Shown one piece after another: positions 38,701-50,700 of a stretch of DNA of 64,000 nucleotides (position 1 is the stretch's first letter; the number at the start of each line of letters is the position of its first letter). A program made the position numbers and the translations under genes. This stretch comes from Haemonchus contortus (lineage: Eukaryota > Nematoda > Chromadorea > Rhabditida > Trichostrongylidae). The notes under the pieces were generated by a model. It made no database searches, was not told the origin of the DNA, and saw only the letters and a list, made by a program, of their open reading frames with translations. The stretch lies in the NCBI GenBank assembly GCA_000469685.2, contig LS997564.1, positions 1 to 64,000 on the forward strand, written 5' to 3'.

Positions 38701-41700
38701 TCGCTGGATCGACTAGCGAAATTTTCAAGACCAGGCATTTTCTACTCCCATATTTTGAGAAAGAAGAGGAATTTTTGTCAGGAAGATAAATCGATTCTAT
38801 AAGATGTTATAAATTTGATACTTTCAATACTCCCATGGACTGAAGAAAGGGACACAGGAAGTTAAGGACGAGTCACAAGGTGAAGAATTCATGCGGTCGT
38901 AATCATTCGCCAACCCGGTCAGGATAGAACTAGAGTAGATAGAGTCACAAGTTATGTAAGAAATTTGAAGGAACTGGGACAAATTAAATGGAAATGACTT
39001 GGCAACTATTGAAGTTCCTCGTCCTGAGCTGAGCGAAATAAGGGTGTATGTATGTGCTTTAACTCAGGTTCTCATAAAAAGATTAGCATGCCTAAAATCC
39101 CCTTCATTCGGTCGTTATTACTATTCCCTATTTCATTAATCTGCAGTATTCAAGGTAGACCTCCTTGCCTTGTTAAGCATTCAGGCTCTCTAGGGTATCG
39201 AGGCTGGAGAGTATCCAATTGTGAGTATATCTTCTTATTCTGCCTTTTTTGTTGCCTTTTTGATGGTTAAGTTTATATTTGGTTTGCTTTCGTTGTTTGT
39301 TACTGTAGCGCACATTAATGTGTACATTAAGTAAGTAAATAAATAAATAGATAAATATCCGTGTACATGTAGGAATCGATGAGACACTAGGCGGCTCTCA
39401 CATCCGCTAAAATGGCAAATGCTAAGCTGCTTACTACCCTATGTTGATCCCGCGAAGGACCGATATAGGTGGAGCTTAAAAAGCACGGTTCACGATAAAC
39501 ATGGTTTCCATGTTTACCCTATGGTTTCTATGTTTGTTGTTTATGGATACCCAGTGACCCCCAAGGGTAACAGGAAGGACTCTCTCGCGCCCAAAAACTT
39601 AACAGTTGAGCCATAGTGGGATTCCCGTTCCCGGATCGCCCGGACTTCCCGCCTCTCGGCCAATGTCACGTCAGAGGAGCGTCGAGGCAATACAGATTGC
39701 CATCATACACTCTAGGACCCACACACAATCAGCTGATCGCCGAGTGATGAGGCGATGTTTTTCTTACATTTTTTTATTCTCTGTTATTCTTTTTGCTGTT
39801 GCGATCTCCAATATAATTTTCTACCCCAAAAGGCTGAAGAAGGTGGGCTATTTTGCTGCTACTATCTTTTTTGTTAAGTTATGCTTGTGAGGCAATCGAT
39901 TTTAAGGTACATTTTGGCTTACTATAGTCAGCTATTCGCACCAGGACCCACACATGCGCAATGACATATTGTATAACTCATCCAAACACCCGTTCTTCAT
40001 TTTTCTGGTCTTCTTCTCTTCTAAACCCCTTTAACCACTTTTTCTAAGCCTTCAGTCACAATCACTCTGAAAACGAAAAATTGCGTACTCTCATCGCCTT
40101 CGTCGTACTATTTTCCACCTTATCTTTCACTTTTCGTCATAATCTGGATTACCCAAAATTATCGTGATCTGTGCCTTTAAGCACTTCGCCTGTCGGAATA
40201 CGGTCCATTGAAAAGCTTGTTCTTTACCTACCCCTTTGCGGTGTCTGTCCACGATCCGTAGCAATCACATTGAAGATGTATCGCTTCTGTGCCTCAAAGT
40301 CCAGTGGCCCAGAAATCACAACAGTTCCATTTGGGAATATTTTGAACGGCAAATCATCAGCTTCTATGCGGTAAAGTAGCTTTCCCGCAAGACCTGGATC
40401 AGAATCCTCTGCATAGACAACGCCCACCATGTCACCATATTCGGCCTCTTCCGAGACAGCGAAATGGAAGCTAAAAATGCTTTCACGGTTTCACCATAAA
40501 CAAAAATGTTCTTCAAAACACTCACATTTTCTTCTCAAAAATTGGTGGATTAGGATTGCCCTGGCTAAGTTCTATTCGCATATGGTATACCGTCACCGCT
40601 CCATCCTCGTATACATATTCCACTTGTTCATCTTTGTGAACGACTCCACTAACGAAAAGGTCCCCGTCTGAGTCTATCGTCAAAAGAGACTCATCAGAAA
40701 GAAATCTTCGAAGAACCTGAAAATTAGGATCAAGTGCAGATCACGTGTAGTTGCTGAAAGCTCGATAATTTTTCCAGCGTTTCGTACTACAATCCTTATA
40801 ATTCGAAAAAAAAACCTCCGTTCCCTTCATTCCAGTCCTGACTTTCCGATTTTATTTCACGACTTTATCCTGCTTAAATTTTTTATAGAAATAAAATGAA
40901 TATCCCAGCCCTCTGATACCAATTCTGGGGTCTGCATCTCATTTCACAGCTTCTACCTCGACCTGTTCAATAAATTCCCCATCTTTTCAATACAACTAGT
41001 AACCACTTTATGGCTAAGCTATTTTTTGAAGCGTGGTTCTTGTAATACCTTTCTTTTTGTAGTGTGATTGCAGTACTCCTCAATATTTCCCAGCTTCGTT
41101 CCTATAGGTGTATCCCTGTTGACGGCTAACTCGCAAGCTTCGTAACTCCCAACAGCAAACACCACGGTTACGGCTACCGACGACAGCATTGCAGGCACGC
41201 CATCATCTTGAGCCATCACTGTTATCTGAAACAATTCAATCACAATATCAAGGCTTCATATTCCAGAGCATAGCAATATTAGGTTGATCGAAGAATATTG
41301 ATAGGGTTGAGATGTTTTTCTGTTTTATTTTACAACTCAGCAAACAATGCAAGCTACTCAACAATAGCTCAATCAACAATATCATTAGTTATAACATTGT
41401 TCAACCTAATGGGCAGGTCGGCGATTCCTTCTCTGACAATAGGAAGATTGGGAGTCAAAAAAGTCACCGACCACTCGTTCAAGGTGGTCGTAGTTGACGA
41501 ATTATTTTTTTTTGCTAAGAATGCCTCAAGGGACCGCAACAAGAGGTGATCTAAGGGAACAGTGTCAGGTGAATAGTGTGGATGTAGAACCGTGTCCCAG
41601 CTAGGTCCTCAAATTTTGCACGGGTCTCTTGACCTATGTGAGGCCTTGCATTGTCATGAAGGAGGTGCACCGAAGTTCGTCTGGGCGGCTTTTCTCGAAC

Positions 41701-44700
41701 GGCTTCCGCAAGTTTTCGCAGCTGACCAGCGTAACAGGAAGCGGTGACGGAATGGCCTTTTTAAGCATCCTTTTGAATCCCAGAAGCAGCAAAGGAGAAA
41801 CTTCTTTGGGTCGAGGCCGAATGCGTCGGCGGCTGTTCTCCTCGCGGAAGCCAGAAGGCGCAGTACTTGTTAGCGTCGTAGAGGATCCAGATTTCATCTC
41901 CAGTAACTAGGTCCTCCAGAAACTCCAAGAGGAAAGACTGACAAATGATACCCGAGTGTACCGCATTCTATCGGCCAAAACATGAGGTATCCATCGAGTC
42001 AGCATTTTTCTGTAATCGAGGGTCTGAAGGCGCCGACGACTGTTGATTGGGCACACCCAAGTCTCAGGTGGAGGTGCTGTGGGTGTTAACCTCCGGATCG
42101 TCCTTAACGATGTCGATGGACGGGGTAGCGTTGTAAGTGGTGTCTTCCCCAAAACGCTGTTGATGTGGTGGACTAATGCTGCCGCTCCAGTGCGGCGGCG
42201 CCACTCATAGAAGATGATGGGGTATCGGAACTTCTCCCCGATTGCGGCATTATCCCTTGCGGCATGCGGCCAATGTCACCGCAATTACCGTACTCACCCC
42301 GCCCCCCGCCAATCGATATCACGCAATATTTTTCGTTGGTTGCCTTTCTTTTTTATCGGTTTTGATCGTTTTTTATCTTTCTTTTCCTTGTTTTTATATA
42401 TATTAGACTTGTTTAATTAGAATGACTCCTCCTATATTAGCGACTATCAATACCGCATTGGAATTGAAGGAAGCGGCCGTCCAATCCAAATAATTAAAGG
42501 ACTCCCCACATCAAAAATTGCGCGCTCCAATCTTCCATCGCAATCCTGCGATACGCGGAGGGTGCAGCGTGCGCGACGCCGTCTTCGGGGGATGTTCCCG
42601 GACCCAAGACGATGAGTAGTCTTGAGAGATTGACATCGTGTTTAAACTCAGGTAGACGCATGCGTCCTTATATACCTTTTGCGGAGAAGCTTCTAAAATG
42701 TTTTACATTTATCACATGATGGGTCATGGATATAGGTCAAATATCGAGAAACCGCACATTTCAAAAAACCCTATCAAGACTTTTTGACCAAAATAATACC
42801 TATGCTTCTACCACTTCACACTTCAGACTTATCACCAGTAAACTTTTCACGCCTAAAGGGCTGCCCTGCGTGTTGGTGGTTGACCTCCCAGGTGTGCGAC
42901 GTTTTCTCGGGTGTGGTGCGATTCACGCGCCAATATAATGAGGTCATCGGACAAAACACGCTAAAACATCATTCTTACCATCATAACGGAAGTTATAAGA
43001 ACTTATAAGTAGAATAAGTAAAGAAATGACCAACTGTGCACGTTTACAGATGGATTGCGTTTACTAGGATCGAAAAAAATTAAAGTTATTCTTATTTTGA
43101 ACGTTTGACTAGCAAATTGTTGACCTATGAGGTGAATTCTCAGTTTCGAAGGGGCATTTTTGCCATAGTGAAGAGATTCGCTCTATTCATGGTGAAGCCG
43201 TGAACTACTGCAAATTTATTTGGTCCATCTCAACAGGAAGGTACTGAAACGAAGCTGCGTGCGCGATGACCTCATTATATTGGCGCGTGATTCGCGCGCC
43301 CCCCCGTTTTCTCTTGCCAGCAAACAATCAACAGCAACTCTCAGCTACCTCTCTGATCAGTCTCGCGATTTAAACGAGACGTGCTTATCGGACCTCATTG
43401 CTTCCAGCAGGAAAACAAGTGTATGACTCATTTAAATTTAACCAGGACTTCTCATGAACTCACCCGGGTGACCTCTTTTTCTGGTACGGCTAGCAGTTTC
43501 ATTTCAGCGGTGATGGGATCAACTGAGATATACCGCTCATCTCGTTGAAGACGGTAATACACGATACCATTCCTGCCTTCGTCCGCATCTCTAGCCACTA
43601 CCTTGCCAAACGTCTGGTTCACCTAAGCAATACTTGAATGAAACTGGAACCATCTTAGGTTCAGATGCCGACGCTCGAGGAATCCCACCTGTGAATCGTT
43701 GACGATAAACACATATTTCTGCTTCATGAACACAGGAGCGTTGTCATTAACATCAAGAACGTTTATAGCGGCATAAGTCTGTACTGCCCATGTACCATCA
43801 CTGACCCGTATTCGGAGTCTGTACATCGACGTCTGAAATGGAGCAGCTATTTGGGGGTGACAGTGGAAAAACAAGGCAAGCGAACCTGTTCGCGGTCCAA
43901 TGGCCGTTGAAGGTAGATTTGGCCAGAGTGTGGATGGATAAAGAATGGAGTGGTTGCTTCGTTATCAATCGAGAATGTGTGATTGACAAAGCCATCAGGA
44001 TCCAAAGCCGATATCATGAGAACTGGAGAGCCCACCTTAATAGAGCTTGTTTGAAAAAAAAATGACATTCTGCCTTTTGCAGTATTGTATCTGGACCATA
44101 ATTTCGTGAGGACTTTCATAAATCTTGAAGTGAACTCACGTCTAAATCTCCAGGGATCTCAGCGTGAAATAGATGTGAGAACTTAGGCGCATTATCATCT
44201 TCGTCGAGTACTTTCACCTGGAAAATACTATGCTTACCTCACTGATCACACAATAAAGTATAATTATTTCTTTGACGTCTTGACAGAAGAGCACAGCTAT
44301 TTGGCTGCCAGCATCCCTCAGCATAATCAAACCAACTTAGTTCAAAAGTAAAGTTGAAACTACCTTAACAATCGCCTCTGTGCTCAGTGGTGGGTTCCCT
44401 TGATCTTCTGCCAATATGACCAATCGAAAATCGGTTATCGATTCTCTATCCAACATCTGCGTTGTGCGGATACACCCCGTTCTGTGATCGATTTCAAAGG
44501 AGTCCAGAGTATTTCCTAGAAGTAATTCAGCATGAGGGCGGAGGTGGTGTAGTAGCAAGTGGCGCACTATCTCACACGTACGGTCAGAGGTTCGAATCCC
44601 GGATCGATACCCGCCTAGATCAACCTAGCCTTTCATCGCTCCCGGGTCGATTAATACCAGACTTGTCTGGGCGGATAAAAGCACTGACTTGTACATCGGC

Positions 44701-47700
44701 TGGCCACCGCAAGTCATTGTATAGGCCAAATACGCACTCATTACGCCACTACGATTCTGAATGGAAGTCGAGTGTGGGGGCGCATCCCTCAGACGGGATT
44801 GATTAACGCCAAAAACTTCAAAAACTTTAATTCAGCTGTGAGCTATTAAGAGGGAATGACCTTCTGAAAATACATATGTGCCCTAAAAATCTTAGAATGT
44901 TGTGAACACATAAGAAGCAGGGTCGCGTCACTTTGTCTTCAATAAATAGGAGCGGATTAGTTGAGTGCGAACATTTACTTCAACACTATGAAACTTCTCT
45001 TTAGGAAAAAATGTACTCTCATGAACTCACCTCTAACAATGGAGTAGGAAATGTTAGCATTATCGCCCTGGTCACGATCCGTTGCAAAAACGCACAGCTG
45101 TTGCGTCGGATCCGAATTCTCCATTACATCCACAGAATAGATCACCTACAGTTAAATCATATGAGTGTTGCTCCAAAACCTTGAGATGACCGCAACTGTA
45201 GACCAATTATTAGAATATGTCGACCTGGGACGCGTGCGGCCGCTAAGCGACATCGCTGCACTACAGAATCAATAATCTAGTTATGAAGCACCTGGTCAAA
45301 TATAGGACTGTTGTCATTCACGTCTTCTACGACTATATCTATGGATGTAATTGATTGTTTCGGCGGACTGTCCGAGTCGACAGCGGCAATCCATAATCTA
45401 TGAAATGATCGCTTCTCGTAATCCAATTCTCGGCTGAAATTAGTAAGGTATAAAAAGTATTCATGTAGGCGTGGCAACCAGACGTGACCCGGTCACACCG
45501 CTCTAGAAGCACATGATTAATACTTGAAATAAAACAGCATAAGTCATGCAAGGATAATGCAAAAGCTCTTAGTAAATTGTTACCTGACTGATAATTTTCC
45601 CGAGAGAGGATCTATTTCAAAGGACCCATCACTGCCACTCAATATCGAGTAAGTTACATAGGAGTCCGCCCGTGAAGATATCGCCGCAAATTGGAAAATT
45701 TCTCCAGATGAATCTTCTCGGAGGGAAGTCCTATTCATTGTCGACGTCCACCTGCACGGTAATAACACGGTCCTCAATTGATCTACCTTTCACCTTTGAG
45801 GCATACTGCGCAATTTGGATGCAAAATGTAACCTCGGAAAATTGTTGCGATCGTCCAGATAGAAAGTAAAGCTTGCACTCGTGTTCAGCCCATCCTTATC
45901 GGAAACTCCTACAGTTACTGAGTAGTATGCTTTCATCTCTAGCACGGTCTGAAAAAGTCAAGTAGTTCACACTCAGGAAAACGAAGTAACTGTTGGCAAT
46001 ATTATTTAACTAAATACGGGTCACAAAATGCCTCGTAGTTGCCTCACCAGAACTAGGTATTTTTGTAATTACTTTAGCCCTCACTTCCACGATTTTTTAT
46101 CTGTCTGCCAAGTGAGAATCGGAACTGGAAGACGGGATAAGTAAAATACGGAATGGAAAGATCCTCAAGAAACTATTATCGATTTGCAATTAGACATGGC
46201 ACAGATATTGCCAAAAATACTCCTCAGAAGAGTGCTGATGAAGTGATCATGCAGGCAGTAAACCGACCACAAAATAACCTATGCCAACCAGACCAGATGC
46301 AATTATTCATAATTTCGTTTTTGCACACAAGCTCTTTTATCCCCCCCCCCCCGACAGTACGAGCAGCTAATTCTCACCAAGGTTCCACTGATCCAGCGGA
46401 CATAAGAATCCGCCGTTGCCAGAGGCGACTGTCAGCGGCGAATGAGACTTCTTACCGTTTCCCTTATATTTGTGATATTTGTGATAAGGAAGATCACGTT
46501 ATAGCGCTACTGAGTCACAGGGCGTCGCAGTGCGGTAGATACAGCAAAGACCGTTGGTTAGGACGGGCTCTCATCTCGACAAATCATTTTGAGATTTTTT
46601 TTTGGGAAATACAGAACGCCTCTAATGCCTTTTTATATGAAATATCCTCTCCCTGCGCCAATATCGTGCCCTTTACTTCAAAGTTGTTGCCATTGTCTTC
46701 CTCAATTTTATGCCTATCAAGCGTCGTTACCAGGCCGCCGCGCCTCACACTGGCTAGTTGTTCTTTTTCGTATAGCTACTTGTCTACCCGTTTCTCCGAT
46801 ATACATATGTTGACCCATATGTCCTGCGTTGTAGATCACCCGTTCTCCCGTAACGACATATGATGCAACATTTTGTTAAGCACTGCTTGTCGTACAGCAT
46901 GTTTATAACTAATAGCAGCTTGATGTTGTTATTAGGAATGTTCACTAACTGTACAACATTATGCAGTCAGCTCGAAATCTCCGTTGTATAGCATTGCCAA
47001 CTTCATCGGAGATAAAGGGAGAACGCAGTGGTATTTTGAGGCGTAGCACACTGCGCATCAGTTTGGCATTTTCCTTGTGACACCGTATAACTATACACTT
47101 GTGCATACACTTGCTGCTGTTCTCAACATATTGTTCACGACTGCACGGTCAACGGGTTGTGGATGGCTGATGTAGCAAGAATTAGGATATTCTTCCTACT
47201 AGCTTTACGGTATCACTGTAGACTAATAAACCCACTCAACATTTTGACCTGGGTGTTAAGGTAAGGGAGCCAACCATCACATGGTAACTTTCGAGTGAGT
47301 TTAACGTGGTGTGACTGTCCATTCGCAGTTGGAAAACACTCGTCCATTTCGAGCTGCGTTGATGTTACGATGAAACAGCTTTGATATATATCTACAGTAC
47401 ATTGAAGGATTTCGTTCAAGAACCGAATCTTGAATTTAGCCCATGAAGCTTACAGCAAGAACCGGTGCTAGCCCTTGTGCCGTAGCAAGACCCTGCGTAA
47501 ACCACAGCTAAGAAATTACTCTAGATCCTACCTCCGCTTAAAGTTAAGTTTGTGTTCCGTAGCCCTTTGAGCTGGTTTAAAACAATCATAACTTCCGCCG
47601 ATAATTTTAACTTAACGTCAGTCTCGGGCACCGTTGGAGGCTACGTATAAAAACTTCGCGGGAACGGCACAAATGTTATCAAGTGTTGGTTAAGATTGGA

Positions 47701-50700
47701 ATTATTATTTTTAGTATTATTCGTCGTTATATTCGACACAGGGGTGGTGCGCTTTTTGGATACTATGCAAATCATCTCGAGTTGCTCTGAGCTCCTAAAG
47801 AAGACGAGAGCGCCAAAACGTTAGGTCGTTGACTCAATAAATTGCTCCACCTAACAACCCCGCACGGCACAAGAATAGTACATAGAATAATAATATAATA
47901 AATAATTTCCAACTTCTCTCTTGTTTTAACCTCGGCATAGCTGTTGTTTGTGATGATTATTATATTATCTTGTGCCCCACGAGGTTTTTAGGTGGAACAA
48001 TTTATTCAGTTAAACGGCCTAACGTTTCGACTCAATCGTCGTCTTCAGAGGCCTAAACGTAATTCGAGGTGATTTACACGCCATCCAATAAGCGTCTTGA
48101 CCCCCATTGCAAACTGAAGATTTACTCGAAACCCGTATTTTGCAAACGACTCACCAAGGTTCCACCGCTCACGCGGAGAAAATCCGCTGTCGCCACAGGC
48201 GACTGTCAGTAGCGAATGAGACTTATTGCTGTCTCCCTTATACTTGTGATAAGGAAGATCTCGTTATACTGCTACTGAGTCAGAACTCGCAGTGCGGTAT
48301 ATATGGCAAAAGATTATTAGTTATGGATGGACACTCATCTCTACCGTTCATCTTTGGGTTTCTTTGGAAAATCCAGAACGCCTCTAATGCTTTTCTTGCC
48401 GAAACTTCCGTCTCCTGCGCTAATATCGTGCACTTAATTTCAAAATTGTTGTTGTTGTGCTCCTCAGTTTTATGTCTACCAAGCGGCGTCATCAAGCTGC
48501 CACGCCTCATACCTGCTAGATGTTCATTAGTTCGTACTGCCAGTTGTCTTCCCGTTTCTCCGATGTATGTTGATCCACATGCCCGGCACTCTATCTGGTA
48601 AATTACGCCTATCAGTGCGCAATCACCTGTTTTCCCGTACGACATATGGTACAATCGTTGGTTATGCACCGTTTGTCGTAGAGCCGGTTTCGAACTAACA
48701 ACTGCTTGATATTGTTATTAGGGATGTTTACTAATTGGACAACATCTTGCAGTCCAGCTCTGAAAATGCTCCGCTGTATTTCGGTGCTGACTTTATCAGA
48801 GATAAAAGGAAGACACAATGGTAATTTTCTATGGCGTGTAGCATTTTTCGTGCTGATATGACATTTTCCACCGTATAACCGTTAATAGCAGCTATCTCAC
48901 AAGCTGAACGTCGCGATTCGTGACTTTCAGCTTCGTCCGTGCAGACACTTGTTGCTGTTCTCAACATGTTGTTAACGACTGCACGTTTGACGGCTTGTGG
49001 ATGAGCTGATGTAGCGTGAAGTAAGATATTCTTGGAACTAGTTTTACGGTACCATTTCACGCTAACAACACCACTGGACACTTTGACTTGGGTGTTGAGA
49101 TAAGGGAGCCATCCGTCACGTGGTACTTCTCGAGTAAGTTTGATGTACTGTGACTGCTCATTCATGATTCGAAAACACTCGTCCATTTCGAACTGAGTTG
49201 ACGTTACGATGAAGCAGTCATCGATATACCTGCAGTACATCAAAGGATGCCGTTCTAGAACCGGCTCTTCAATTCTTCCCATAAAGCATACAGCAAGAAC
49301 CGGAGCCAACCGTTGTCCCATAGCAAGGCCTCTCACTTGAGAAAAGTTCTTTCCTGCCCATTTGAAGATGTTACAGCCCAAGCATTCCTTGACTAACGTC
49401 ATTATATGTGTTTTGCTAAGTCCAAAGGTATTGATGTTATTAGCATGCCTATCAAGCATTTCAGATAGTGCTTGTAGTGCCTGCTCGTTTTTGAGAAGAG
49501 GTTTGGCGGTACTTCATCGAACAGTTTCCAACTTCTCTCTTGTTTTAACCTCGGCATAGCTGTTGTTTGTGATGATTATTATATTATCTTGTGCCACACG
49601 AGTTTGTTGTTATGTCTCAAACACTTGACCGAGCCATAACCGAACTCCACCTCAGCGACTCCTCTGTTTACTGCCGCGCGACTGAAAGGGACTTTTCATC
49701 ACAGTGTAGTCGCCTCAATCATATATGGTTGAGTGTCGCTAAATCTGCGGGCATTGATGAAAGGTTGGTCAGTACACTCAAATTGGATAGCCCCAGCTGT
49801 CCAGTTTTCTACAGCCTCATTAAGACCCATAAACTCTCCTCTCACGAAACGCTGTCAACATCACCGGAGACTTTCAAAATTCGGCCTATTATTAGTTGTG
49901 TAGGGGGACCAACTGACAGGATCTCGTGGTTTCTCAGTAATATTGTAAGCCAGCTGTTGACCATGGTTCCGTCTCACCTGTCCAATACTAAGCATTTCCT
50001 TGAGCTGCTACGTAGCTCAGACCTCGGTCGGAGCAGTGTAGTTGAGTCATTTGATGTTGTTTCGCTTTACACTAATGTCCAAAACGAGCAGGCACTACAA
50101 GCACTATCTGAAATGCTTGATAGGCATGCTAATAACATCAATACCTTTGGACTTAGCAAAACACATATAATGACGTTAGTCAAGGAATGCTTGGGCTGTA
50201 ACATCTTCAAATGGGCAGGAAAGAACTTTTCTCAAGTGAGAGGCCTTGCTATGGGACAACGGTTGGCTCCGGTTCTTGCTGTATGCTTTATGGGAAGAAT
50301 TGAAGAGCCGGTTCTAGAACGGCATCCTTTGATGTACTGCAGGTATATCGATGACTGCTTCATCGTCACGTCAACTCAGTTCGAAATGGACGAGTGTTTT
50401 CGAATCATGAATGAGCAGTCACAGTACATCAAACTTACTCGAGAAGTACCACGTGACGGATGGCTCCCTTATCTCAACACCCGAGTCAAAGTGTCCAGTG
50501 GTGTTGTTAGCGTGAAATGGTACCGTAAAACTAGTTCCAAGAATATCTCACTTCACGCTACATCAGCTCATCCACAAGCCGTCAAACGTGCAGTCGTTAA
50601 CAACATGTTGAGAACAGCAACAAGTGTCTGCACGGACGAAGCTGAAAGTCACGAATCGCGACGTTCAGCTTGTGAGATAGCTGCTATTAACGGTTATACG

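Noticed and set aside
44534..44610. Functional tRNA gene
   Set aside because: The A and B boxes are present but the cloverleaf cannot be closed, and the unit continues for 200 bp in both copies, so SINE is the better call.
46153..46863. 236-codon plus-strand ORF
   Set aside because: It is antisense to the eroded Penelope GIY-YIG region and has no domain of its own.
48107..48601. 164-codon ORF, also in inverse at 50,971-51,465
   Set aside because: Antisense shadow of the Penelope endonuclease frame in both arms.
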